A DNA stretch of 64,000 nt from Thermaceae bacterium (GCA_027067955.1 JAMOUW010000045.1:1-64000), one strand, 5' to 3'. Counted from the first letter of the stretch, positions 46,068 to 55,454 are shown. Notes: generated by a model from the letters alone, not told the origin. Numbers and translations: made by a program.

Positions 46068-47929
46068 AGCGGCTGGGCGCATTGTTGCTGGCGCTGTTCT
46101 TGGGGATATCCTTCGCCACCGAGGAAATACTCGACTTTCGGGTCGAACTTACGCTGCTCCCCGGAGGCCACCTGGAAGTTTCCGAAGACATTACCGCAAG
46201 AGTGGAGCGCGAAATCATCCGGCACGGCATATACCGGGACCTGCTCTTCCGCCCCATCGGCTCGTGGGGGGGGTTCGCATCCCCTATCCGCTATCGTATC
46301 GAAGGCGCCTGGCTGGATGGCAAACCCGTGCCCTGGCACACTCGCAGCTCAGCCCGGGGGCTGCGGGTCTACCTGGGCTCGCCCAGCTCCCTGGCTCCCG
46401 CAGGAGTGCACCGTTACACCCTGCGTTACCGGGCCGCTTACGCCAGCAGGGCCCGCCCGGGTCGCGGGTTGCTCGAGTGGAACCTTACCGGCAACGACTG
46501 GACACTTCCGATCCGGCGGGTGGAGCTGCAAATCAAGCTGCCTCCCGGCCTGGACGCCTCGGACCTGGAAGCGCGCGTATATTACGGACCTCTGGGTGCG
46601 GGTGAGGCCGTAACCTTGCAGGGGCAGGGCAGGACCCTCGTTTACCAGCACGAACGCACGCTTCCTCCAGGATCCGGCCTGACGCTGATCGCCTCCTGGC
46701 CCCTGGAGGCGCTGCCGGTGGACTCGCCGCCGCCGGATCCGCTGGTCCTGATACTGGCACTGGTGCTGGTTTTTCTGGTTTTGTATCTGGTCACCGCCTG
46801 GCAATCGCTGGGACGCGACCCCAAAACCGGCGCGGTCATCCCCCGCTTCCACCCCCCCGAGAAGGTGAGCGCCGCGATGGCCGCCTACCTGATGGACCGC
46901 AACCTCAGCCCGCGCGTCTTCGCCGCCGCGCTGGCCGATCTGGCGGCCCGGGGCTTTATTACGGTGACCATGGGACACGAACCGCGCATAACCCGCAGCA
47001 AGCCGGCGCACGCCAGCGAGCGGCCTCCGCGGGAACTGCACGCCTTCCTGGAAACTCTCCTGCCGCCGGGGCGCAGTCGCATCAATCTGAACAGCGCCAA
47101 CGCCACGATCATCGAGAACGCGCGCGGGGAACTGGCCCGCCGCCTGGCCCGCTTTTCCGCCCCCTACCTGCGCCCCAACAATCCGGCGGCGCTCGCAGGG
47201 GCGCTGGTGGTAATGCTGGCCCTGGGAGGGCTGGCGGGGCGGATCTCCGGCGAGTTCGGTGCGGCCTTCTTCGCGGCGATAGCGGCCCTCCTTTACATGA
47301 CCTTCGCATCCCGAGCCCTGCATGCGGCAGCCCTGGCGCGGGAGCGGTACGCCCTGATCCCGGGGCTGAGTCCGATCCGCGAACTACTGCGCATGGTAGT
47401 CAACCTGCTCTTCGTAGCGATCGTTCCCCTCGCGGGGGGCTTCCTCCTCGGCCTCTACACGGGCATGGCCGTCGGCTTCCTGGCGGCTGCGCTGGCGCTA
47501 GCGGGTGCGCTGGGAATGTATTTGCTGCCCGCTTTCACCAGCGAAGGCTCGGAAATCTGGCGCCATTTGCTCGGTCTGGCGCGCTACCTGGGCACCACCG
47601 ACGCTGAAGAACTGCGTCGGATCGGAGCCCCCGGGGACACCCCCGAAGGCCTGCGCGAACTCTACCCCTACGCCATAGCCCTCGGCGTCGAAAGCGTATT
47701 CGCGCGGCGGTTAGAGCGCTACCTCTCGCTCCATCCCGAACACGCCCCCGGTGTTCTCCTCTGGAGCACGGACGGCCAAGCCTATCCCCACAGCGGCTTT
47801 GCCAGCTACAGCACAGGTATCTCCCGGGCGTTACAAACGGCCTACGCCCGCGCGAGCAATCAAACCAGCAGCTCGGGCGGGGGCTTCTCCGGCGGCGGGG
47901 CCGGAGGGGGCGGGGGCGGGGGCTGGTGA
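46061..47929 (+). CDS. DUF2207 membrane protein
   Basis: The 622-aa protein has a signal peptide, an extracytoplasmic beta-rich domain (EEILDFRVELTLLPGGHLEVSEDITARV, about 20-220), a membrane helix near 225-245, a cytoplasmic part, two pairs of hydrophobic segments (about 375-410 and 450-490) and a glycine-rich tail (GGGFSGGGAGGGGGGGW). This is the DUF2207 (YciQ-like) arrangement. It is co-transcribed with lemA, its usual partner. The biochemical role is unknown. Confidence 0.9.
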   Translation: MVKRLGALLLALFLGISFATEEILDFRVELTLLPGGHLEVSEDITARVEREIIRHGIYRDLLFRPIGSWGGFASPIRYRIEGAWLDGKPVPWHTRSSARGLRVYLGSPSSLAPAGVHRYTLRYRAAYASRARPGRGLLEWNLTGNDWTLPIRRVELQIKLPPGLDASDLEARVYYGPLGAGEAVTLQGQGRTLVYQHERTLPPGSGLTLIASWPLEALPVDSPPPDPLVLILALVLVFLVLYLVTAWQSLGRDPKTGAVIPRFHPPEKVSAAMAAYLMDRNLSPRVFAAALADLAARGFITVTMGHEPRITRSKPAHASERPPRELHAFLETLLPPGRSRINLNSANATIIENARGELARRLARFSAPYLRPNNPAALAGALVVMLALGGLAGRISGEFGAAFFAAIAALLYMTFASRALHAAALARERYALIPGLSPIRELLRMVVNLLFVAIVPLAGGFLLGLYTGMAVGFLAAALALAGALGMYLLPAFTSEGSEIWRHLLGLARYLGTTDAEELRRIGAPGDTPEGLRELYPYAIALGVESVFARRLERYLSLHPEHAPGVLLWSTDGQAYPHSGFASYSTGISRALQTAYARASNQTSSSGGGFSGGGAGGGGGGGW

Positions 47930-47997
47930 CGAATCCGCCCCCCGCGCCCCGGCAACAGCGACCGAGCGACCGCGGCACTGGCTGGTAGAGTGCAGGC

Positions 47998-49383
47998 GTG
48001 AGGCTGCCGGTAATGATACTGCTCTTCTCGGCGCTGCTCGTTACTGGCTGCCGTCCTTCCGGCGCCGCCGACCCCTGGCAGCACCGCGACTTCGAACCAT
48101 TGCCACCCGAGCAGAACCTCCTCAATCCCGGCCGCGGCTTCTACACCGCCGACATAGACCTCTTGCACCCGGATGAAGACGGGTACTCCGCGGTACGCAA
48201 GCGCGGCTACACCCTCGCATACGCCTACTCCACCTGGCTTCCCGCAGACCGCGACCTCACCAAAGACGAGCTGGCGACCCTGCAACGCGGATTTGACCTA
48301 GTGCGCAAGAGCGGTTTCAAACTGATTCTGCGCTTCCGTTATAGCAGCAAAGGGGATGCCGAGTGGGACCGCATCAAACACCACCTGAAACAGCTGGCGC
48401 CGCTCATAAAACGCAACACCGACGTTATCGCGGTCCTGCAGGCGGGTTTTCTGGGGCGCTGGGGCGAATGGCACTGCTGGCAGGCCACGGGCCCCTGCCA
48501 CGACGGAGCCGACGAAAAGAAGTACGTTCTCGACCGGTTGCTTGCCGCCCTTGCGGAAGCCGGTACGGAAGGCCCGCCGCTGGCAATACGCTACCCCCCG
48601 GACAAGGCCCGCTATCTGGGCGACATCGACTTCAGCAACCACAACAGGGTTCCCCCGCCGCCGCAGCCGCTTACCGGCTTTGGAAACGGTGCCGGTCCCA
48701 GAACGCGCATAGCACATCACAACGACTGCTTCCTCTCGGGAGCGGACGACGTGGGCACCTACCCGGACAACCCTCCCGAACGCATAGCGCAGTGGCGAAA
48801 GTTTACCTATGCGGAAAACGAGTTCCTGGTGTTTGGGGGAGAAACGTGCAGGGACGAAGATCCCGACGATCCCGCCCGGAGCCGCGGCAAACGGGCGCTG
48901 CGCGAGATGGAACAGGCGCACGTAGATTACCTGAACGCCGGTTATCATCGCGGGATGCTCGAGCACTGGCGCAACGACGGCATCTATGAAGAGGTGGCGG
49001 CGCGCCTGGGCTACCGGCTGGTGCTCGAACGGGCCGAATGGATGCGGCCGCAGGCAGGCGAGGCCTGGCAGCTGCGGCTCACGCTGCGCAATGACGGCTT
49101 CTCGCGCCTCAAGCGGCGCTACAACCTGGTGGCAGTGCTACAAGGTGCGGGCGGGACCGCGGAACGGCCCCTGGGTTTCGACCTGCGCGAGCTAGCGGCC
49201 GGGGCACGCATGACCTTCGCGTCCGGCAACCTGGCTGGACTTCCGACGGGCCGCTGGCGTCTGGGGGTGGCCGTGCGCGACCCGGCCCCAGCACTAGCAC
49301 GCCGCGCAGAGTACGGCATCCGCTTCGCCAACGACCTCGATTATGATGGCGTCAACTGGTTGGGAATCCTGGAAGTACGCTAG
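47998..49383 (+). CDS. DUF4874/DUF4832 lipoprotein, putative glycoside hydrolase-like
   Basis: The 461-aa lipoprotein has a lipobox ending LLVTGC. NPGRGFYTADIDLL, LRFRY, VLQAGFLGRWGEWHC and HNDCFLSGADDVGTY fit the DUF4874 TIM-barrel-like N-domain; the last ~120 residues (RAEWMRPQAGEAWQLRLTLRNDGFSRL) match a DUF4832 beta-sandwich. Proteins with this pair are considered carbohydrate-active but are uncharacterised. The GTG start follows TAGAGT by six bases. It lies 68 bases after the DUF2207 gene and 13 bases before the PLP dehydratase. Confidence 0.8.
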   Translation: MRLPVMILLFSALLVTGCRPSGAADPWQHRDFEPLPPEQNLLNPGRGFYTADIDLLHPDEDGYSAVRKRGYTLAYAYSTWLPADRDLTKDELATLQRGFDLVRKSGFKLILRFRYSSKGDAEWDRIKHHLKQLAPLIKRNTDVIAVLQAGFLGRWGEWHCWQATGPCHDGADEKKYVLDRLLAALAEAGTEGPPLAIRYPPDKARYLGDIDFSNHNRVPPPPQPLTGFGNGAGPRTRIAHHNDCFLSGADDVGTYPDNPPERIAQWRKFTYAENEFLVFGGETCRDEDPDDPARSRGKRALREMEQAHVDYLNAGYHRGMLEHWRNDGIYEEVAARLGYRLVLERAEWMRPQAGEAWQLRLTLRNDGFSRLKRRYNLVAVLQGAGGTAERPLGFDLRELAAGARMTFASGNLAGLPTGRWRLGVAVRDPAPALARRAEYGIRFANDLDYDGVNWLGILEVR

Positions 49384-49396
49384 AGGAGGTTCCCCG

Positions 49397-50373
49397 TTGA
49401 CCCACGACAACCTGCCCGTGACCCTCGCCAACGTGCTGGCCGCCCGCCAGCGGATCGCCCCCTACCTGCGACCGACGCCCACCCACAGCTACCCCTCGCT
49501 GAACCGGGAACTGGGGCTCGAGGTCTGGGTCAAACACGAAAATCACCAGCCCGTGGGTGCGTTCAAGGTGCGCGGCGGGGTTAATCTGATCGCCCGCATG
49601 CCCGCCGAGCAACGGGTGGCGGGGGTGATCGCCGCCAGCACCGGCAACCACGGCCAGTCAGTGGCTTTTGCTGCGCGCCTCTTCGGCGTGCGCGCCATCG
49701 TGGCGGTACCGGAAGGGGCCAACCCAACCAAGGTGCAGGCGATGCACGACCTGGGGGCCGAGGTGGTCTTTCGCGGCGAGAACTACGACGACGCCCGCCT
49801 CTGGGTGGAAGAGGAGGCGGCGCGGCGCGGCGCGGCTACCGCTACATCCATAGCGGCAACGAGCCCGACCTTATCGCGGGGGTGGGAACCCTCACCTTCG
49901 AAATGCTGGAAGCTCAGCCTGAGCTAGACGTACTCTTCGTGCCTGTCGGCGGCGGCAGCGGGGCGGCGGGAGCAGCCATCGTGGCCAGGGCGCTGCGACC
50001 CGGAATGCGTGTTATCGGCGTTCAGGCGGAAGGCGCGCCCTCCGCTTACCTAAGCTGGAAGCAGGGGCGACCGGTGGAAGCACCCGCGCACACCTTTGCC
50101 GAAGGGTTGGCCACCGGCACCCCCTTCGAACTTCCCCAGCGCATCCTGCGCGCGCTGCTCGACGACTTTGTGCTCGTCAGCGACGCAAACATCCAGGCAG
50201 CGGTGCGGCTCTACCTCGAACACACCCACAACCTGGCCGAAGGTGCGGGCGCGGCTGCGCTGGCGGCCGCGCGGGTGCATGCGGACGGGCTGCGCGGCCA
50301 GCGCGTGGGCGTCGTGCTGAGCGGCGGAAACCTCAGCCCCGAGCAGTTGCACAAGGTACTGGGGTGCGCTTGA
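49397..50373 (+). pseudogene. Threonine/serine dehydratase-like PLP enzyme, frameshifted at a GCGGC repeat
   Basis: Two frames together encode one fold type II PLP enzyme of the threonine ammonia-lyase/serine racemase family. The first (49397-49927) has KHENHQPVGAFKVRGG with PLP Lys57 and ASTGNHGQSVAFAA; the second (to 50373) has VPVGGGSGAAGA and VVLSGGNLSPEQLH. The break lies at four GCGGC copies (49817-49836). With three copies the frame reads AARRGYRYIHSGNEPDLIAGVG and gives a 323-aa enzyme of normal length. The rest of the gene is intact, so this may be phase variation or a recent or sequencing indel. Start TTG follows GGAGG. Confidence 0.85.
49817..49836 (+). repeat. Four tandem GCGGC units inside a coding frame
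   Basis: Exactly four copies of the pentamer. Each gain or loss changes the frame by five bases; three copies would restore the dehydratase. See the gene entry. Confidence 0.9.
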
Positions 50374-50398
50374 CACCCCGCGGCCGGCTCGATACCAT
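50370..50398 (+). promoter_or_regulatory. tRNA-Leu promoter
   Basis: TTGACA (50370-50375), 17-base spacer, TACCAT (50393-50398). The -35 box overlaps the stop codon of the dehydratase gene. Transcription would start about 10 bases before the tRNA. Confidence 0.8.
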
Positions 50399-50416
50399 GG
50401 ATCTTGCGCGCTACGC

Positions 50417-50504
50417 GCCGGGATGGCGGAATTGGTAGACGCGCTAGCTTGAGGGGCTAGTGGCCGCTTAGGCCGTAGGGGTTCAAGTCCCCTTCCCGGC
50501 ACCA
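50417..50504 (+). tRNA. tRNA-Leu (anticodon GAG), CCA encoded
   Basis: Acceptor stem GCCGGGA/TCCCGGC, D-arm with GGTAGAC, anticodon stem CTAGC/GCTAG with loop TTGAGGG (anticodon GAG), a long class II variable arm (GGCCGC..AGGCCG type) and T-arm with GTTCAAGTC. The 3' CCA is in the DNA. It reads CUC and CUU codons. Confidence 0.97.
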
Positions 50505-50510
50505 ACCCTC

Positions 50511-50540
50511 CCCCGCCCGCGGGCGGGGTTTTGTTTTATT
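50511..50540 (+). terminator. Terminator of tRNA-Leu
   Basis: CCCCGCCC and GGGCGGGG (50511-50518 and 50521-50528), then TTTTGTTTTATT. Confidence 0.92.
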
Positions 50541-50583
50541 CAGAGTTTTGCATACGCGTGCTAGACTGAAAAATACGCGGAGC

Positions 50584-52791
50584 ATGATGGAAACGGCCAC
50601 CATTACCCCCACAACCCTTTGGAGGCAGCTCGAGCCCCGGCTCCGCTACCTGCCCGCCGCCGCGCAAGAACGCGTACGCGCGGCCCTGGACTTCGCCTAC
50701 CGGGCCCACGAGGGTCAGCACCGCAAGTCGGGGGAACCCTACATCACCCACCCGGTGGCGGTAACCGAGATCCTCGCGGACCTGCAAATGGACGCCGAAA
50801 GCCTGATGGCCGGATTGCTGCATGACACCGTCGAGGACGTGGAGTCGGTAAGCTTCGAAACCATCCGCGAGCGTTTCGGCGAGGACGTGGCCCGCATCGT
50901 GGAGGGCGAGACCAAGGTGTCCAAACTCTCCAAAATGGCCACGAGCGTCGAGGACCAGCAAGCCGAGAACCTGCGGCAGATGTTCATCGCCATGACCCGG
51001 GATCTGCGCATCATCATCGTGAAGCTCGCCGACCGCACCCACAACATGCGCACCCTCGAATTTATGCCGGCCGAGAAACAAAAACGGATCAGCAAGGAAA
51101 CGCTGGAAATATTTGCGCCCATGGCCCACCGTCTGGGAATCGGGCAGATCAAACTGGAGCTGGAAGACCTGGCCTTCCGCTACCTGCACCCCGAAGACCA
51201 CGCCGCCCTGGTGGAACGCCTGGCCCATCACGACCAAGCCCACCGCGAGGTGGTGGACAACGCCAAGAGCGCGCTCGAACACGAACTCGGCCACGACTAT
51301 GTCCTGGGGCTGTCGGTAGACGGCTTCGCGGTCGCCGGACGCACCAAACACCTCTACTCGATCTGGAAGAAGATGCAGCGCGAAGGGAAGACGCTTGAGC
51401 AGATCTACGACTTGCTGGCCCTGCGCGTCATCCTCGATCCCAAACCCGCCCCCAGCCACGAGGAAACCGCTTCGCGGGAAAAGCAGGTCTGCTACCACGT
51501 GCTGGGGCTGGTGCACGCACTCTGGCCGCCCATTCCCGGCCGCGTCAAGGACTACATCGCCCAGCCCAAGCCCAACGGCTATCAGTCACTGCACACTACG
51601 GTGATCACCCCGGGCGGGCTGCCGCTGGAGGTGCAGATACGCACCCGCGAGATGCACCGCGTCGCCGAGTACGGCGTCGCCGCCCACTGGCTCTACAAAG
51701 AAGGCCTCACCGATCCCGAGCAGCTCAAACGAAAAGTGAAGTGGATCGAACTGCTGCAGGAATGGCAGCGCGACTTCACCACCAGCCGCGACTTCGTCGA
51801 AGCCGTGCAGCACGACCTGCTCTCGGGGCGCGTCTTCGTGTTCACGCCCAAGGGCCGGGTAATAGATCTGCCCAAGGGGTCCACGCCGGTTGACTTCGCC
51901 TACCACATCCATACCGAGGTGGGTCACCGCATGATCGGCGCCAAGGTGGGCGGAAAGATAGTGCCGCTCAGCTACGAGCTCAAGAACGGTGACATCGTCG
52001 AAATCCTTACCTCCAAGAGCTCCCCCGGGCCTAGCAAGGACTGGCTCAACTTCGCGCATTCGCGCTCCGCGCGGCAAAAGATACGCCATTTTTTCCGCGC
52101 CTCCGAGCGAGACGAACTGCTCACCAAGGGGCAGCGGGTACTGGAAAAGTACTTCAAGCGCCGCGGTATGCGTATCCCCAGCGACTCGGAGCTCGAGCGC
52201 GCCGCGGAAAAACTGAACCTGCCCAAAAGCCCCGAGGACGTTTACCTGGCACTGGCGCAAAGCCGGGTGACGCCTCATCAGATTGCCCGCATTCTGGCCC
52301 CGGCAGAGGCGCGCGAAAAACCCCGGGTGGCCGCGAAGCCGCCCCCGAAACCCAGCGGCATCCTGCTGGAGGGGCACCTGCAGGCCCCGATCAAGCTGGC
52401 CAGCTGCTGCAAACCGGTACGCGGAGACGCCATTCTGGGCTACGTAACCCGCGGCCGTGGCGTGACCGTGCACCGCGCCGACTGCCCCAATATGCAGCGG
52501 CTGCTGCGTAGCGAGCCCGAACGCTGCATAGCCGCCGGCTGGGACACCGGCAAGACCGGCCATTTTGTAGTGGATATTCAGCTGGAGGCCTCCGACCGCC
52601 CCGGCCTGCTGCGCGACGTCATGGACGTCTTCGCGGGACTGGGAAAGAGCGTGCTCGGCGCCGACACCCAGGTAAGCGGCCAAACCGCGCGGATGCGCAT
52701 CAGACTGGAAGTCAGGGATGAAGAAGAACTGACGCGCTACCGGGAAGCGTTGCGTGAAATACCCGACGTGCGCGTCGTCCGCCGCGGCTGA
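50584..52791 (+). CDS. rel: (p)ppGpp synthetase/hydrolase Rel
   Basis: The 735-aa bifunctional stringent-response enzyme has an HD hydrolase domain with HDTVED at 80-85, a synthetase domain (about 230-360; PKPNGYQSLHTTV), a TGS domain (about 410-475), a conserved Cys-containing helical/zinc-finger region (SCCKPVRGD) and a C-terminal ACT domain (about 660-735). Retention of the HD motif predicts both synthesis and breakdown of (p)ppGpp. A TAGACT box lies 16 bases before the ATG and GGAG is close to it. The stop overlaps the DUF92 start (TGATG). Confidence 0.96.
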   Translation: MMETATITPTTLWRQLEPRLRYLPAAAQERVRAALDFAYRAHEGQHRKSGEPYITHPVAVTEILADLQMDAESLMAGLLHDTVEDVESVSFETIRERFGEDVARIVEGETKVSKLSKMATSVEDQQAENLRQMFIAMTRDLRIIIVKLADRTHNMRTLEFMPAEKQKRISKETLEIFAPMAHRLGIGQIKLELEDLAFRYLHPEDHAALVERLAHHDQAHREVVDNAKSALEHELGHDYVLGLSVDGFAVAGRTKHLYSIWKKMQREGKTLEQIYDLLALRVILDPKPAPSHEETASREKQVCYHVLGLVHALWPPIPGRVKDYIAQPKPNGYQSLHTTVITPGGLPLEVQIRTREMHRVAEYGVAAHWLYKEGLTDPEQLKRKVKWIELLQEWQRDFTTSRDFVEAVQHDLLSGRVFVFTPKGRVIDLPKGSTPVDFAYHIHTEVGHRMIGAKVGGKIVPLSYELKNGDIVEILTSKSSPGPSKDWLNFAHSRSARQKIRHFFRASERDELLTKGQRVLEKYFKRRGMRIPSDSELERAAEKLNLPKSPEDVYLALAQSRVTPHQIARILAPAEAREKPRVAAKPPPKPSGILLEGHLQAPIKLASCCKPVRGDAILGYVTRGRGVTVHRADCPNMQRLLRSEPERCIAAGWDTGKTGHFVVDIQLEASDRPGLLRDVMDVFAGLGKSVLGADTQVSGQTARMRIRLEVRDEEELTRYREALREIPDVRVVRRG

Positions 52792-53435
52792 TGGAGCCGA
52801 AACAGCTGCTCTTCTACGCCGCCGGTCCCGCGCTCGGGGCGGTGCTGGGCGGAGTGGCCGTGGCCCTGGGCTGGCTCCGTCCGCAAGCCGGACTGGCCGC
52901 AGCGCTGGTGGGCGGACTCGCCTGGTGGACCGACGGACCGGGCAGCGCTGCCGCGCTATTGCTCTTCGTGGCCCTTGGCAGCCTGGCTGCGCGGGGGAAT
53001 CCGCGCTCGCGCGACCGCAGCGGGCGCGGCCCCATGCAGGTTCTCGCTAACGGCCTGCCCGCAGGACTGGGCGGAATGCTGCTGGGCCCGGCCTTTTTTT
53101 ACGGCGCGATCGCGGCGGCGCTGGCCGACACCCTGGCCAGCGAGCTCGGGGGCCGCGCCCCCTGGGCCTGGCGCCCCGGCCGCGGCCGGGTGCCGAGCGG
53201 CACCAACGCCGCCGTCAGCCTGGCGGGCACGCTGGCGCTGGTGCTGGGCGCGGCGCTGGTGGCGCTTCCCTTCGGCGGCGCGCACCGCGCCGCGGTCTTT
53301 GCCGCCGGTATCGCGGGCGCCTTGCTGGACACGCTCACCGGCCCCCTGGAAGAACGCCTGGGCTGGTGGACCAACGACGTCAACAACGCCGTAGCCACCA
53401 TCGCCGCGGGCCTGCTTGCCTGGATACTGGCCTGA
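52791..53435 (+). CDS. DUF92/TIGR00297 membrane protein
   Basis: The 214-aa polytopic membrane protein has the DUF92 signatures QVLANGLPA, ALADTLASELG, PSGTNAAVSLAGTLA and TNDVNNAVAT. The plant homologue VTE6 is a phytyl-phosphate kinase, so a prenyl- or phytyl-phosphate kinase or related CTP-dependent activity is possible. It overlaps rel by one base and is translationally coupled to it. Confidence 0.87.
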   Translation: MEPKQLLFYAAGPALGAVLGGVAVALGWLRPQAGLAAALVGGLAWWTDGPGSAAALLLFVALGSLAARGNPRSRDRSGRGPMQVLANGLPAGLGGMLLGPAFFYGAIAAALADTLASELGGRAPWAWRPGRGRVPSGTNAAVSLAGTLALVLGAALVALPFGGAHRAAVFAAGIAGALLDTLTGPLEERLGWWTNDVNNAVATIAAGLLAWILA

Positions 53436-53703
53436 GGAACCAGGCGACTTTCCCCCGGCGGAGGTGAACCCGCGTATAGGCGCAGGAAGGAGGTAGGCAG
53501 GCCAAGAAACGGAGACAGGCGCCTGGCTTTGGTAACGCCCGCAACCCCTGCCCCGGCCCTCCCCGGGAGGAGGGAGCATTCCCTTGCAGCATCAGAGCCG
53601 GAACGTCACGCCAGCGCGATGAATAAAAGCCAGGGGTCGGCTGCTGCTGACCTGGTTGACCGCAAGCTACTGGCTACTTGACACAAACCGCCTTTGCCCG
53701 TAT

Positions 53704-53890
53704 CCCCGGGCGAACCCGCGTAGCGGATGAGACCCGGGGTCCATGCTGTACAAGCAGCCGGGATTAGGTTGCTACGAATCAAGCCTTTGGTTAGCAAGCA
53801 TGATCGGTGACGGAGCCGTAAACGCAACCGTGGATGAATGACGCGGCATGGGCCCCGGATCTCGTTCGCTGGTAGCTCACTCGTCCGGGG
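53704..53890. repeat. Composite inverted-repeat element copy 3 (187 bp)
   Basis: Forward hairpin 53704-53739 (inner CCGC/GCGG) and inverted hairpin 53853-53890 (inner GCT/AGC) flank a 113-nt spacer that closely matches the spacer at 526-638 (AAGCCTTTGGTTAGCAA and the ACGCAACCGTGGAT segment are shared). Confidence 0.75.
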
Positions 53891-53931
53891 ACACGGCTTA
53901 GTTTCTGCATCCTGGCCGATGTTGTACCACT

Positions 53932-53990
53932 GGGCGAACCCGCGAAGAGGGTGAGACCCGGGAGCCTGCCCTGAACTTGATTCAGGGTCC
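53932..53990. repeat. Degenerate hairpin element with inserted CCCTGAA stem
   Basis: The left half (GGGCGAACCCGCGAAG, then GAGACCCGGG) matches the common element, but its right end is replaced by CCCTGAA-cttga-TTCAGGG before the usual GTCCATGC. It looks like a recombined copy. Confidence 0.5.
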
Positions 53991-54219
53991 ATGCCGGGCG
54001 GTAAGCCGGCGCTTCGTTGCCGTTGATTGCCCCACCACAAGCTACAAGCTACCCACCACAAGCCGCCTTTATTCGTATCCCCGGACGACCGAGGCCGATG
54101 GCCGAGGGAGATCCGGGGTCCATGCCGGGCGGGAAGCCAAGGTTGCGTTGTAGTTAAGGGGTCAACTACATGCCACAAACTACCGGCCACGGGCTTGTTA
54201 CGTTACTGTGCATCGTGTA

Positions 54220-54618
54220 CTACACACCCACGGCCACCACCCGCACCTGCCGCGTGCGCGGGCCGTCGAACTCGACCAGGAAGATTTGCTGCCAGGTTCC
54301 CAGCGCCACCCGACCGCCGCTCACGGGCACCAGCTGGGCGTTGCCCACCAGCGCGGTCTTGAGGTGGGCGTCGGAGTTCCCCTCGGCGTGGCGGTCACCG
54401 GGGTGGTGGTGCGGGGCCAGCTCGGCCAGGCGCAGGAGCAAGTCGTGGACAACGTTGGGGTCGGCCCCCTCCTGCACCACGATGCCCGCGGTTGTGTGCG
54501 GCGAGTAGACGAGCACCGCTCCCTCGATGAGGCCCAGCGCCCGCACAGCGGCTTCTACCTGGGCGGTGATCCTTACCATCTGGTTGCGGGAGCGGGTACG
54601 TACCTCGAAGCTCTCCAT
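54220..54618 (-). CDS. yjbQ: YjbQ/UPF0047 family protein
   Basis: The 132-aa protein has YSPHTTAGIVVQEGADPNV, AHLKTALVGNAQLVPV and LGTWQQIFLVEFDGPRTRQV, the conserved core of UPF0047 (secondary thiamine-phosphate synthase-like). The His residues form a putative metal site. Activity in vivo is uncertain for the family. The ATG follows TAGAGT by six bases; it is divergent from the gene at 54672. Confidence 0.9.
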   Translation of the reverse strand: MESFEVRTRSRNQMVRITAQVEAAVRALGLIEGAVLVYSPHTTAGIVVQEGADPNVVHDLLLRLAELAPHHHPGDRHAEGNSDAHLKTALVGNAQLVPVSGGRVALGTWQQIFLVEFDGPRTRQVRVVAVGV

Positions 54619-54671
54619 ACCTGCACTCTAGCGGACGCGCGCTCGTTCGCGCCTGCCGTAGAATGGATCGC

Positions 54672-55454
54672 ATGAATCTGGTTGTAACCGGGCTCGCCCT
54701 CGTTCTGCTCAGCGCGCTGGCAGCGGCGTTCACACGACGCTGGCCCGCACCTGCGCTTCTCGGGCTGGCCGCCGGGGTTGCTTTGAGCGCATACGGGTTG
54801 TGGCCGGTCGCCGACGAAGAGCCCCCGGGCACAGTGCTCGCTTCCGATCGCGTCCCCGCCGTCGAAACAGCCGCGGCGACAGGTAAACCGCAGACAACCA
54901 TCCCCGAAGCGCAGGAACCCGCCGGCGGGGGTGAAAGCGCAGGCGACGCCCAGAAGGCCGAACCCGCGGTGGCCCCGCCTATCCCCGAACACGTGCTTCC
55001 CGGCCGGGCTGCTGCCTGGGTGGGCGAGCTCGCGCATCTGGTGCAGCAGCCCAACCACTTCCCCCTGACCCAGTCGGGAGCGGCGCCCGAAGGCGCACCC
55101 AACGAGGGCGACCGCGTCTACGAGTACGTAAACCTCAAACTGGGCGAACGCACCCTGCAGACGGTATTCCTCTCCAAGAACCCCGGCGATCCGGCAACCT
55201 GGATGGCACACGTAGAACCCGGCATCCAGGGGCCGCCGATTCAGCCGGAGGAAATCGGGAAGCTGCGCATTCTGGGGGAAGGGGGTAACTTCATCGTCTT
55301 TAAGATCGAAGACGGTCCCCTGGCAGGAAACTTCCTGGTTTGGGCCACCGGCGGCCACCGCGGCGGCGGCGAGGCGGTGCGCGTTTACAGCCCCAAGTTC
55401 TTGGAGCGCGAACACGGTCTGGCACAGCAGATCGCCGGGGCTGCCGGTGAGTAG
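54672..55454 (+). CDS. Uncharacterised membrane-anchored protein
   Basis: The 260-aa protein has two N-terminal hydrophobic segments (about 2-19 and 26-44), a Pro/Ala/Glu-rich linker (about 50-105) and a soluble domain of ~150 residues (AAAWVGELAHLVQQPNHFPLTQ, GNFIVFKIEDG). No family is recognised. The upstream TAGAAT box places the start at ATG 54672 rather than 54663. It is convergent with the methyltransferase gene, with stops one base apart. The topology suggests an exported, anchored domain. Confidence 0.7.
   Translation: MNLVVTGLALVLLSALAAAFTRRWPAPALLGLAAGVALSAYGLWPVADEEPPGTVLASDRVPAVETAAATGKPQTTIPEAQEPAGGGESAGDAQKAEPAVAPPIPEHVLPGRAAAWVGELAHLVQQPNHFPLTQSGAAPEGAPNEGDRVYEYVNLKLGERTLQTVFLSKNPGDPATWMAHVEPGIQGPPIQPEEIGKLRILGEGGNFIVFKIEDGPLAGNFLVWATGGHRGGGEAVRVYSPKFLEREHGLAQQIAGAAGE

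Larger units (their letters stand above)
53436..54219. repeat. Intergenic repeat mosaic 2
   Basis: No gene is supported. The region repeats the building blocks of 82-1225: a GC hairpin near 53555-53575, a heptad tract at about 53660-53695, a composite element (53704-53890), a degenerate hairpin at about 53932-53990, heptads at about 54034-54070, a forward hairpin at 54079-54118 (inner GGCC/GGCC), and a last heptad tract at about 54162-54200. Confidence 0.85.
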
